Origin: Nocardia donostiensis
GTDB taxonomy: Bacteria; Actinomycetota; Actinomycetes; Mycobacteriales; Mycobacteriaceae
DNA length: 64,000 nt
Assembly: GCF_002081715.1 (NCBI RefSeq)
Contig: NZ_MUKP01000011.1
Span: forward strand, 1-64,000
Reading direction: 5' to 3'
Shown here in pieces: positions 17,270 through 25,408 of this stretch; position 1 is the stretch's first letter, and the number at the start of each line of letters is the position of its first letter. Position numbers and translations under genes: made by a program. The notes beneath the pieces are model-generated. The model was not told where the DNA came from and made no database searches. It saw nothing but the letters and a program-made list of their open reading frames with translations.

Positions 17270-18838
17270 ATGGTGGGTTCGACCGATATCACGACTACTG
17301 ACGGAGTCGTCCGCGGTCACCGCGGTCGCCGTGTTATTCGTTGGCGGTCCATTCCCTACGCTGCGGCGCCGGTGGGTGACCTGCGTTTCCGTGCCCCCCA
17401 GCCGGTGCAGCCGTGGGCAGGGGTGCGCGATGCGACCGAATTCGGCGCGGCCGCGATCCAACCGAAGTTCGGGGTGCGGATCGGCCCGCGGCAGTTCCAG
17501 GAAATGAGCGAAGACTCCCTGACACTGAATGTCACCGCCCCCGTGACACGGTCCGGCTCGCCCCGTCCGGTGCTGGTGTTCATTCATGGTGGCGGCTATT
17601 TGTTCGGCACCTCGGCGCTGGGGCTGTACTCCGGGTCCCGGCTCGCTGTCGGCGGCGATGTGATCGTGGTGTCGCTGAACTACCGGCTCGGTGTGTTCGG
17701 GTACGTCGACTTCGGTGCATTCGCCACCGAAACCCGCCCCTTCGACGCGAATATCGGCCTGCGCGATCAGATCGCGGCTCTCACCTGGGTGCAGGCCAAT
17801 ATCGCCGCATTCGGCGGCGACCCCGGCAATGTCACGATCTTCGGCGAATCCGCGGGTGCCCACGCCGTACTGACCCTGCTGGCCACTCCCGCGGCCGAGG
17901 GGCTTTTCCATCGCGCCATCGCACAGAGCGCCCCCGCCGATTGGGGCTTGAGCCCCGACGACGCCCGCGCGTTCGCGCACCGCTGCCTGGATCGGCTCGG
18001 CGCCACACCGGAGAACGCGAGCAAGGTGCTGGTCGAAGCGGACCCGCACGATCTTCGTCGCGCCTTCGGCCGCACCGCCAAATCGGTGATGCGGGGACAG
18101 CCGGGTTTCTTCCCGACAGCGCCGGTGATCGACGGCGAATTGCTGCCCCGCGCCCCGATCGACGCCATCACCGGCGGGCATGCGCACCGAGTTCCGCTCA
18201 TCATCGGCACCTGCCGCGACGAGGGCAGACTGTTCGCGAAATTCGCCGACGAGCTGCCGACCACGCCCGAACGGCTGCGTTCCGCGCTCGCCCACTCGGG
18301 GGAAGCCGAGAGCAAGGTGCTGGGCGCCTATCCCGGTTTTCCGCGTGAGGACGTCGCGATCCGCGCGGGCGGCGACTACGTGTTCTGGCGTCCCTCGGTG
18401 GCTGCCATGACCGGCCACAGCCGCTACGCCCCCACCTACGCCTACCGCTACGATTTCGCCCCCCGCGCCCTGCACCTGGCCGGGCTCGGTGCCACCCACG
18501 CCACCGACCTGATCCCGGTGTTCGGTGCGGGATCTGCACCGGTGTTCCGGGCGCTCACCGCGCTGGGCGGCAGGCGCGGCTTGCAGTCGGTGACCCGGCA
18601 GTTCCAGGACAACTGGCTGCGTTTCGCGCACACCGGGGCACCGTTGCCGTCCTGGCCGCAGTACACAGAGAAACGCCGCAGCACCCTGATCATCGACGCC
18701 CCCAGCCGCATCGAGCACGACCCCGATCAGGAGAAGCGCATCGCTTGGGAAGGTGTCCGGGTGCCGACACTCGCCGACGCCAGGCGGGAGGCCGCCGAAC
18801 ACGGCCATCTCGCGCCGGAGGACAGCCGCGCTATTTGA
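17270..18838 (+). CDS. Type B carboxylesterase
   Basis: 522 residues, alpha/beta hydrolase of the COesterase family. N-terminal GVVRGHRGRRVIRWRSIPYA is typical; oxyanion hole VFIHGGGYLFG; nucleophile in FGESAGAHAV; acidic residue in CRDEGRLF; catalytic His probably in GATHATDLIPVF. No signal peptide, so it is cytosolic. The ATG at 17270 directly abuts the stop of the upstream oxidoreductase. Its 3' end overlaps the convergent DNA glycosylase gene by eight bases. Substrate unknown. Confidence 0.93.
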   Translation: MVGSTDITTTDGVVRGHRGRRVIRWRSIPYAAAPVGDLRFRAPQPVQPWAGVRDATEFGAAAIQPKFGVRIGPRQFQEMSEDSLTLNVTAPVTRSGSPRPVLVFIHGGGYLFGTSALGLYSGSRLAVGGDVIVVSLNYRLGVFGYVDFGAFATETRPFDANIGLRDQIAALTWVQANIAAFGGDPGNVTIFGESAGAHAVLTLLATPAAEGLFHRAIAQSAPADWGLSPDDARAFAHRCLDRLGATPENASKVLVEADPHDLRRAFGRTAKSVMRGQPGFFPTAPVIDGELLPRAPIDAITGGHAHRVPLIIGTCRDEGRLFAKFADELPTTPERLRSALAHSGEAESKVLGAYPGFPREDVAIRAGGDYVFWRPSVAAMTGHSRYAPTYAYRYDFAPRALHLAGLGATHATDLIPVFGAGSAPVFRALTALGGRRGLQSVTRQFQDNWLRFAHTGAPLPSWPQYTEKRRSTLIIDAPSRIEHDPDQEKRIAWEGVRVPTLADARREAAEHGHLAPEDSRAI

Positions 18839-19706
18839 GTAGCCGCGACATCCGCCGGTCCGCCAGGATTTTCCCGCCGGTCTGGCAGGTGGGGCAGTAC
18901 TGGAAGGACCGCTCGTGGTAGGCGACTTCGCGGACCGTGTCGCCGCAGACAGGACAGGGGAGACCGGTCCGGCCGTGCACTCGCATCCCGGACCGTTTCT
19001 CGCCCTTCAACCGGGCTGGGTTCCGGCTGTCCTGTCCTGTCGAGCGTTGCACCGCGTCGAGCAGGACGTTGCGCATCGCCGCGTACAGTTCGGCGACTGT
19101 GTTCTCGGAGAGGCTTTTCGCGGTGGCGAACGGGGAGATGTGGGCGATGTGCAGGATCTCATCGGAGTAGGCGTTGCCGATCCCGGCCAGCAGGGTCTGC
19201 TCGGTGAGGGCGGTTTTGATCCGCTGGGGGTTGCTGTCGAGCAGTCCGGCGAACTGTTCTTCGGTGACGGCGAGCGCATCGGGACCGAGCCGGGCGATAC
19301 CGGGCACCTGCTCCGGTTCGGTCACGACGTAGATCGCGAGCCGTTTCGTGGTGCCTGCTTCGGTGAGGTCGAAGGCGGGGGTGGTGCCTTCCGGGGTGAA
19401 GAAATGCACCCGCAGCGCCAACGGCCCCTTACCGGGTTTCGGTGGTGCGCTGCCCGGGTTGTCGCTCCAGCGCAGCCACCCACCCCGGGAAAGATGGGTG
19501 ATCAGCCAAATCCCGTCGCAGTCCATCCCGAGGAACTTTCCCCACCGCCCCGCATCGGTGACGTCCCGCCCGGACAGCTCGGTCACCGGGGGCTCGAACG
19601 TCTTCACCGCATTGAACGCCGCCACATCGACACGCCCCACCACCGCGCCGACCGCATGCTCCCGCAGGAACTGCGCCAACGCCTCCACCTCCGGTAGCTC
19701 AGGCAC
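18831..19706 (-). CDS. Fpg/Nei-family DNA glycosylase
   Basis: 291 residues from the GTG at 19706. After Met removal the protein begins PELPEVEAL, giving the catalytic N-terminal proline and Glu3 of the family. Middle: LTEQTLLAGIGNAYSDEIL (helix-two-turn-helix). C-terminal zinc finger CPVC ... YCPTC with the final K-I-L-A-D-R-R-M-S-R-L-L-K. It excises oxidised bases by base-excision repair. It resembles the mycobacterial Fpg2 type more than Fpg1, by overall sequence impression. Longer in-frame starts upstream would hide Pro2 and are rejected. Confidence 0.93.
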   Translation of the reverse strand: MPELPEVEALAQFLREHAVGAVVGRVDVAAFNAVKTFEPPVTELSGRDVTDAGRWGKFLGMDCDGIWLITHLSRGGWLRWSDNPGSAPPKPGKGPLALRVHFFTPEGTTPAFDLTEAGTTKRLAIYVVTEPEQVPGIARLGPDALAVTEEQFAGLLDSNPQRIKTALTEQTLLAGIGNAYSDEILHIAHISPFATAKSLSENTVAELYAAMRNVLLDAVQRSTGQDSRNPARLKGEKRSGMRVHGRTGLPCPVCGDTVREVAYHERSFQYCPTCQTGGKILADRRMSRLLK

Positions 19707-19908
19707 GCAGCACAGGCTACCTGCGTACACCGACAGATCCAGGTGCTCACGTCCACGCCGGATACGACCTGGTGGCACCGGTATTGCTGTTGTCGACACC
19801 AACCGTTCTCTCTCCCCCTGCAGCACTGAAAGCGCCGCGAATCGTCGTCAGCCCTGGCGCGCTCTTCAGTTCCCTGAGGTCTGGCAACACAACGATCGGC
19901 GTGGCCTG

Positions 19909-20439
19909 TCAGCCTGTGGCGTTCGGTCCGGTCATCCGCCGGGTTATTGCGGTCGTCATCACCGCGAGCAGGGTGCCGATCACGACGAGGTCGAAAACGA
20001 TCTGCACCGTACTGGCGATCCGCGCCACCTGTCCAGCCGCGCTCACATCACCGAAACCTACGGTGCCCAGCGTGGCCACGGTGTAGTAGAGGGCGTCGGT
20101 GCGTGTTTCCAGCCCGTCGAATTGGCCGGGCTGCCGCTGTTCCAGCAGGTAATAGAACAGCGAGAAGAACACAATCACCAGCGTTATCAACAGCAGCAGG
20201 CCGTCGACGCGGCGCCCGGTATCCCAGGTCGCGGCCAGGTACTGTCCGACCCGCCGATACGCCAGCCACCCCAGCCCGGTCACCCCCGCGGTGAACAGGA
20301 CCAGTGTCATCACCTGGACCGGCAGGCTGACGCCCAGGTCCCATCCGAGCGGCACACAGTAGTAGAACAGCAGTGCACAGACGATCGTGACCGAATTGCG
20401 CCACAGGTGCGTGCGTTTGCTGATCCGCCGGGGCGCCAT
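19909..20439 (-). CDS. Two-pore-helix potassium channel family protein
   Basis: 176 residues from the ATG at 20439. Membrane segments around WRNSVTIVCALLFYYCVPLG, VQVMTLVLFTAGVTGLGWLA and LLLLITLVIVFFSLFYYLLE, then a pore loop with the selectivity filter TLGTVGFGD and a last helix IASTVQIVFDLVVIGTLLAV. The filter TVGFGD is that of K+ channels. No cytosolic RCK domain follows. An in-frame ATG at 20541 would add a 34-residue acidic leader (MRPPGAGASLDVED...). Neither start has a clear ribosome-binding site. Confidence 0.85.
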   Translation of the reverse strand: MAPRRISKRTHLWRNSVTIVCALLFYYCVPLGWDLGVSLPVQVMTLVLFTAGVTGLGWLAYRRVGQYLAATWDTGRRVDGLLLLITLVIVFFSLFYYLLEQRQPGQFDGLETRTDALYYTVATLGTVGFGDVSAAGQVARIASTVQIVFDLVVIGTLLAVMTTAITRRMTGPNATG

Positions 20440-20643
20440 GGGCTCATCATCGGCCGGTGTTCCGGCGGCCGCACTCGGGCACGCCGTCGCCCGGTACGAA
20501 TCTTCGACGTCGAGACTTGCACCAGCGCCCGGCGGTCGCATGCCGGAACACCGCTACCCCGGACCCGGTGGGCAGCTGATCCGTCACCGCCCGCCGTGAA
20601 GCGACGGGCACACCCCCAACCCCTTTTCTCCAGACCCCACACA

Positions 20644-20761
20644 GTTTGCGACCCCGGCTCGTGTTTCAACGGCCGCAGTGCGCGTGCGGTGGTTGCCAAG
20701 GCCAGTTCTGAGCCAGCAGCTCTCGTCTGTACCCCGATGCGGCCTCGCCCGGTTCGCGGCC
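20644..20761. repeat. Palindromic intergenic repeat, diverged copy
   Basis: Positions 20656-20761 align without gaps over 106 bases to 42811-42916 at roughly three quarters identity. Shared landmarks are GGCTC-TGTTTCA at the start, GCAGTGC--GTGCGGT, and a GG-T-GCGGCC end. It sits immediately downstream of the acyl-CoA dehydrogenase gene, in the non-coding stretch 20440-20762, which holds no gene otherwise. Confidence 0.65.
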
Positions 20762-20762
20762 A

Positions 20763-22379
20763 TTAGACACAGCGCTCGATGATCGCTTCGGTGTTTACGC
20801 CTGTGGGGAGGGTGCCGAAGGCGATTCCCCAGTTGTCGCCGAGTCGGGTGGCGCAGAATGCGTCGGCGACTGCGTGGTGCCCGTGTCGGACCAGTTGCGC
20901 GCCTTGCAGGACCAGTGCCATCAGTTCGACGATACGTCGTGCCCGGTATTCGATATCGGCGAGGTCGGTCAGTTCTTTGCCGATTCGATCGATGGCGTCG
21001 TCCAGGCGCGGGTTTTCGCCGCGGGCCAGTGATACTTCGTTGAAGTACGCTTCCACTGTTTCTGGTTGCCTGCCCATGGCGCGTAGTGCGTCCAGCGCTG
21101 CGACGTTGCCCGAGCCTTCCCAGATCGACATGAGCGGAGCTTCCCGGTACAGCCGCGGCATTCCGGATTCTTCGGTGTATCCGTTGCCGCCGAGGCATTC
21201 CAGCGCTTCCGCGGCGTGTGCTGGTGCCCGTTTACACACCCAATATTTGGTGACTGCGAGCGCGATGCGGCGCAGCGCGGCCTCGGCGGGGTCGCTTGCC
21301 GCTCGGTCGGTGGCGCCGGCCAGTCGCATCATTACCGTGGTGGCGGCGTCGGATTCGATCACCAGGTCGGCCAGTACATTGCGCATCGCGGGCTGGTCGA
21401 TCAGTGCGGCCCCGAAGGCTTTGCGGTGCCGGGCGTGGTGCACGGCGTGTATGGCGCCTACTCGCATACCGGTCGCCGAGCCGATAACGCAGTCCAGTCG
21501 GGTCATGTTGACCATTTCGATGATGGTTTTCACGCCCGCGCCTTCCGCGCCGACGAGCCAGCCGGTGGCGTTTTCGTATTCGATTTCCGAGGAGGCGTTG
21601 GATTTGTTGCCGAGTTTGTCTTTGAGTCGTTGGATGCGGATCGGGTTGCGGGAGCCGTCCGGCAGCACCCGGGGCAGCAGGAAGCAGGACAGTCCGCCGG
21701 GTGCTTGCGCCAGGGTCAGGAACATATCCGACATGGGTGCGGAGGTGAACCATTTGTGGCCGATGATCCGGTAGGAGCCGTCCGGTTGCGGGGTTGCGGT
21801 CGTGGTGTTGGCGCGGACGTCGGAGCCGCCTTGTTTTTCGGTCATCGACATTCCGGCGATCAGGCCTGCTTTGGTGGATGGCTCGCGCAGACCGTAATCG
21901 TAGGTGTGCGAGGCGAGTAGCGGTTCGTATGTTGCCGCCAGTTCCGGGTTGTGCCGTAGTGCGGGTATCACCGCGTAAGTCATCGAGATCGGGCACATAT
22001 GTCCGGCATCGGCTGCGCCCCAGGTGTAGAACTTGGCGGCGCGCGCGACATGTGCGCCGGGCCGGTCGTCGCGCCACGGGCTGCCGTGCAGGCCGTGTTC
22101 GACGGCGACGGTCATCAGTTCGTGCCAGTGCGGATGAAACTCCACTTCGTCGATGCGGTGACCGTACCGGTCGTGCGTGTGCAGGACCGGCGGGTATTCG
22201 TTGGCCAGCCTGCCCCATTCCTGCGCCCGCTCGCTGCCTGCCAGCACACCGAGTTCCCGCACTTCCGGCTCGGCCCAGCTCGCTCCCTCCCGGTACAACC
22301 CTTCCAACAGGGCGGGGTTGCGGGACAGATCGAACGGTTCGATCGGCGGAACCTGGTTGAAGACTTCGTGGGTGTGCAT
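20763..22379 (-). CDS. AidB-like acyl-CoA dehydrogenase family protein
   Basis: 538 residues, the length of the AidB/isovaleryl-CoA dehydrogenase-like group (ordinary acyl-CoA dehydrogenases are about 380-400). Signature MTEKQGGSDVRANTTT, GHKWFTSAPMSDMFLTLAQA, LDCVIGSATGMRVGA, and LECLGGNGYTEESGMPRLYR with a downstream SIWEGSGNV. N-terminal start MHTHEVFNQVPPIEPFDL matches AidB. Known E. coli AidB binds DNA and FAD in the alkylation response; the physiological substrate is unclear. AGGAG lies eight bases before the ATG. It follows a TetR gene by 20 bases on the same strand, so they are probably one operon. Confidence 0.92.
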   Translation of the reverse strand: MHTHEVFNQVPPIEPFDLSRNPALLEGLYREGASWAEPEVRELGVLAGSERAQEWGRLANEYPPVLHTHDRYGHRIDEVEFHPHWHELMTVAVEHGLHGSPWRDDRPGAHVARAAKFYTWGAADAGHMCPISMTYAVIPALRHNPELAATYEPLLASHTYDYGLREPSTKAGLIAGMSMTEKQGGSDVRANTTTATPQPDGSYRIIGHKWFTSAPMSDMFLTLAQAPGGLSCFLLPRVLPDGSRNPIRIQRLKDKLGNKSNASSEIEYENATGWLVGAEGAGVKTIIEMVNMTRLDCVIGSATGMRVGAIHAVHHARHRKAFGAALIDQPAMRNVLADLVIESDAATTVMMRLAGATDRAASDPAEAALRRIALAVTKYWVCKRAPAHAAEALECLGGNGYTEESGMPRLYREAPLMSIWEGSGNVAALDALRAMGRQPETVEAYFNEVSLARGENPRLDDAIDRIGKELTDLADIEYRARRIVELMALVLQGAQLVRHGHHAVADAFCATRLGDNWGIAFGTLPTGVNTEAIIERCV

Positions 22380-22399
22380 CGTCTCACTCCTGATTCGGG

Positions 22400-23011
22400 T
22401 TATGCGGTTCCGGGGCAGGCGGGCACGCCGAGTGCCCGCCTGGCGAAGGAAATGAGTTCGGGGACCACGGTCTCTGTGTGTGGTTCGGCGGCCAGCGGTC
22501 CGACCAGTACTTCGCCGATCGCTCCGACAATGGCGGCGGATGTGGTGTGTGCGTCCTGTGGGGGGAGTTCGCCGAGTGCGACGCCCTCGGCGACCGCCGA
22601 CTCGAAGGTTGTGGCGAACGCGCGCCGGAACCGCAGGCGTTCGGCGTCGACCACTGTGTCGACCGGTTCGGCGAGCAGTACGTAGGCCAGTTTCGGGTTC
22701 TTCAGCGCTCGTAGCGCGAATGTTTCGACGGCCGCGCTCACCCGTTCGGCGGCGGCGCCGGTGGACGATGCGGCCGCTACTGCGTCCACCTCGCGGCTGA
22801 CGACCCGGCGGAATACCGCGGTGACCAGCTCGGCTTTGCCGTCGAAATGTTTGTATACGGTTCCGGTTGCCACGGCGGCCTCATTGGCGACCGCTGCCAT
22901 GGTCAGTCCGGCGAAGCCGTCCCGGGACAGCACCCGGGTGGCGGCTTGCACGATCAGTGCGGCCTGCGCGTCGAGACGCGCCTGTACAGCGGGGGTTCTG
23001 CGGTACACCAC
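22400..23011 (-). CDS. TetR-family regulator of the acyl-CoA divergon
   Basis: 203 residues from the GTG at 23011 (a second GTG follows at 23008). HTH region GLTMAAVANEAAVATGTVYK. C-terminal ligand domain with FALRALKNPKLAYVLLAEPV. A TTG at 23047 would give a longer protein but would put a perfect operator-like palindrome inside the coding region, so the shorter start is preferred. Cotranscribed with the AidB-like dehydrogenase and divergent from a crotonase gene. Likely an acyl-CoA-responsive repressor; this role is inference. Confidence 0.88.
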   Translation of the reverse strand: MVYRRTPAVQARLDAQAALIVQAATRVLSRDGFAGLTMAAVANEAAVATGTVYKHFDGKAELVTAVFRRVVSREVDAVAAASSTGAAAERVSAAVETFALRALKNPKLAYVLLAEPVDTVVDAERLRFRRAFATTFESAVAEGVALGELPPQDAHTTSAAIVGAIGEVLVGPLAAEPHTETVVPELISFARRALGVPACPGTA

Positions 23012-23013
23012 GC

Positions 23014-23040
23014 AAGAAGTGAAGCACAGATTCACTTCTT
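23014..23040. promoter_or_regulatory. TetR-type operator in the acyl-CoA divergon
   Basis: Perfect 10-bp inverted repeat, AAGAAGTGAA at 23014-23023 and its complement at 23031-23040, spacer of seven bases. It lies three bases upstream of the chosen GTG of the TetR gene and 47 bases before the crotonase start, so one bound dimer pair could control both directions. Confidence 0.75.
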
Positions 23041-23086
23041 CGCACAAGCAGTCACAAGCAGTAACGCCCCCGTATCGTCAGAGATC

Positions 23087-23848
23087 GTGAGCGTACGAGT
23101 CGAAAAAACCGGACCCGTGACCACGGTCATCCTGCACCGCCCGCACGCGCGCAACGCCGTGGACGGCCCGACAGCCGCTGCGCTGGCCGACGCGTTCCGC
23201 GCCTTCGACGCCGACCCCGACGCCGCCGTCGCCGTGCTGTGGGGCGACGGCGGCACCTTCTGCGCGGGCGCAGACCTCAAATCCCTGGGCACCGAGAACT
23301 CCAACCGGGCCACCGAGGACGGCGACGGGCCGATGGGGCCGACCAGGATGCGATTGTCCAAGCCGGTGATCGCAGCCGTTTCCGGTTACGCCGTGGCAGG
23401 AGGCCTGGAGTTGGCGCTGTGGTGCGATATGCGGGTCGCCGAACACGACAGCACGTTCGGCGTGTTCTGCCGCCGCTGGGGTGTGCCGCTGATCGACGGC
23501 GGAACAGTGCGGCTGCCGCGTATCGTCGGCGCAGGCCGGGCCATGGATATGGTGCTCACCGGCCGCCCGGTCGACGCGACGGAAGCGCTGCAGATGGGCC
23601 TGGTGAACCGAGTCGTCCCTACCGGCGACGCCCGCCGCGCCGCCGAGGAGCTCGCCGCCCAACTGGCCGCCCTGCCGCAGCTGTGCCTACGCTCGGACCG
23701 TATGTCGCTGCTGGAACAGGAAGGACTGGACGAGGCCGCCGCGCTGCGCAACGAATTCCGGCACGGTATGCAGAGCATGAGCCGAGGCGGAATGGCCGAT
23801 GTCGAACGGTTCGTGGCCGGCGAAGGCCGGCACGGCGCATCCGGCTGA
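23087..23848 (+). CDS. Enoyl-CoA hydratase/isomerase (crotonase) family protein
   Basis: 253 residues from the GTG at 23087. Crotonase fold: TVILHRPHARNAVDGPTAAA, FCAGADLKSLG (CoA/oxyanion), AVSGYAVAGGLELALWCDM with oxyanion glycines and the first catalytic Glu (E144-like) present, LTGRPVDATEALQMGLVN. The second catalytic Glu (E164 in rat mitochondrial hydratase, in a QPE motif) is replaced: here the segment reads FGVFCRRWGVPLIDGG. It therefore may not be a simple hydratase. Frame extends upstream through the operator and is not used. An acyltransferase-like gene begins four bases after its stop. Confidence 0.87.
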   Translation: MSVRVEKTGPVTTVILHRPHARNAVDGPTAAALADAFRAFDADPDAAVAVLWGDGGTFCAGADLKSLGTENSNRATEDGDGPMGPTRMRLSKPVIAAVSGYAVAGGLELALWCDMRVAEHDSTFGVFCRRWGVPLIDGGTVRLPRIVGAGRAMDMVLTGRPVDATEALQMGLVNRVVPTGDARRAAEELAAQLAALPQLCLRSDRMSLLEQEGLDEAAALRNEFRHGMQSMSRGGMADVERFVAGEGRHGASG

Positions 23849-23851
23849 ACC

Positions 23852-25312
23852 ATGCCCATGCCTCGTTTGAGCGTCGTCGACGAGATATTCCTGCGCGCCC
23901 ACCGCGGACTCGGCACACCGATCGCGCTGCAAGGCCTGTGGCGCACCGCCGAACCGGTCGAGCCCGCGCTGCTGCGGCAGGTGCATGAGACGCTGCGCAC
24001 CGGTCCACTCGGACGTCGTGTCGTCCCGTCCGGTGTGCCAGGTGCGCGTCCGTTTTGGCGCCGCAATGTCAGCGCCCACCCCCTCGACCTGACCGACCAC
24101 GCGCTCCCCGCCGCCCGGCTGCTCGGCTGGGCCGACAGCAAGGGCCACGACCTTGACCCCGGGCTCGGCCCCGGCTGGCGACTGTCCGCCGCCCCGCTCG
24201 ACGACGGCGGCACCATAGTCGCTCTTACCTGTTCCCATGTCCTCGCCGATGCCAGAGGGCTGATCCTCGCCGTCGACCACGCTCTCGGCGGACCACCGAC
24301 CCGGTCCGATACCGAACCGCTCGCCTCGGACTGGTCCGATGCCCGTCGCCAATGGTCCACGATCATCCGCGGCACCGCCTCCGCTCTCATCTCGGCTGTG
24401 CCCTGGCTCGGAGCCGTCGCCCGGTCCGGCACAGGCAGCACCGTAACCGTGGGCCAGGAGGCCGTAACCGTGAGGCAGCCGATCGACTGCTCGGGCAAAG
24501 CGGCCGAGCCTGCAGGCCGGGTGGCCGGGTGCGCGAGCCGGGAGGCCGGGCCTGCCGGTTACGCGGCTGGGTCCGCGAGGCGGCCGACCGGGTGGGTAGC
24601 GGGTTTCCCTGAGCATCTGGTCACGGCGGCCCGCCGAGCGGAAGGAACCGGCAAGGAACACTCCGAGATGCCGGCTCCGGGCGTGGTGCTTCGGTGTCCG
24701 GTAGGTGAGTGGGAGCGTATTGCCGCAGATCGGGGCGGCACGGCGAACAGCCTGTTCATCTGGTTCGTGGCAAATACTCTGTGGGCGAGTGGATTCCCGA
24801 AGCGGACGATACAGGCGAGCTTGCCCGTCGACACCCGTACCGACCGCCTGGTCGTCAACGATCTGGCGATGACCGATATCGCGATAACCCCGGACGACGA
24901 CCCCGCCACCATCCGGCACAAGAGCCGGGCGGCCTACGAGCACCGCATGTCCAGCCCAGGCGGACTACCCGAGGAATGGCTGCAGGTAGTGCCCGCCCGG
25001 GTCGCCTACCTGATGTCGCGCGGCGCGGGCGAACGAGACATCCTCTGCTCCAATATCGGTACTCTCCCACCGACCGTGCTCCACCTCGGCCCGCATGCCT
25101 GCACCGGCGTCGCGGCCCGCGCCATCCATCCCGGCCTCACCTTCGCCCGCCGCCCCCGCACCCGCATCTCCGGCTACCTGTGCCGCGCCGCCGACGAATA
25201 CACGCTCACTCTGATAAGCCTGGAGCCGGACCTACTGCCCTCTTCCGCTGCCGTGCGACGGTCAGCCGAGCGGACAGCGATACACCTCGGCATACCGCTC
25301 AGCTGGTGGTGA
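23852..25312 (+). CDS. Condensation/wax-ester-synthase-like acyltransferase
   Basis: 486 residues. Resembles the CoA-dependent acyltransferase superfamily that includes Pap and WS/DGAT proteins: first-block MPRLSVVDEIFLRAHRG, a degenerate HHxxxDG motif CSHVLADARGLI (first His replaced by Ser), ASLPVDTRTDRLVVNDLAM, and a late SNIGTLPPTVLHL strand. A Gly/Ala/Arg-rich, repeat-like insert at about residues 205-260 separates the two lobes. No membrane segment. Probably transfers an acyl group from CoA; coupled by a 3-base gap to the crotonase gene, so a lipid modification role is plausible. Start could also be the ATG at 23858. Confidence 0.75.
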   Translation: MPMPRLSVVDEIFLRAHRGLGTPIALQGLWRTAEPVEPALLRQVHETLRTGPLGRRVVPSGVPGARPFWRRNVSAHPLDLTDHALPAARLLGWADSKGHDLDPGLGPGWRLSAAPLDDGGTIVALTCSHVLADARGLILAVDHALGGPPTRSDTEPLASDWSDARRQWSTIIRGTASALISAVPWLGAVARSGTGSTVTVGQEAVTVRQPIDCSGKAAEPAGRVAGCASREAGPAGYAAGSARRPTGWVAGFPEHLVTAARRAEGTGKEHSEMPAPGVVLRCPVGEWERIAADRGGTANSLFIWFVANTLWASGFPKRTIQASLPVDTRTDRLVVNDLAMTDIAITPDDDPATIRHKSRAAYEHRMSSPGGLPEEWLQVVPARVAYLMSRGAGERDILCSNIGTLPPTVLHLGPHACTGVAARAIHPGLTFARRPRTRISGYLCRAADEYTLTLISLEPDLLPSSAAVRRSAERTAIHLGIPLSWW

Positions 25313-25323
25313 GATGTGTTATG

Positions 25324-25366
25324 CCCGCGACTTCATCGCGGCGGGGTTTGCGGGCCCCTTGTGGCT
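25324..25366. repeat. Palindromic intergenic repeat, short copy
   Basis: CGCGACTTCATCGCGGCGGG followed by GTTTGCGGGCCCCTTGTGGCT. Near-identical to the start of the copy at 41798 and, inverted, to the end of the copy at 43023. It contains a perfect CCGCGA-5-TCGCGG hairpin. It lies between two convergent gene ends (25312 and 25409), a position fit for a terminator. Confidence 0.7.
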
Positions 25367-25408
25367 GACAGCAAGGACACGGCGGCTCGATGGGATCCGG
25401 TCCAGCGG

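Noticed and set aside
17228..18808. 526-residue minus-strand frame opposite the carboxylesterase
   Set aside because: Antisense to a complete esterase with catalytic motifs.
23011..23047. TTG 23047 as start of the second TetR gene
   Set aside because: Would place the perfect operator palindrome within the coding sequence.
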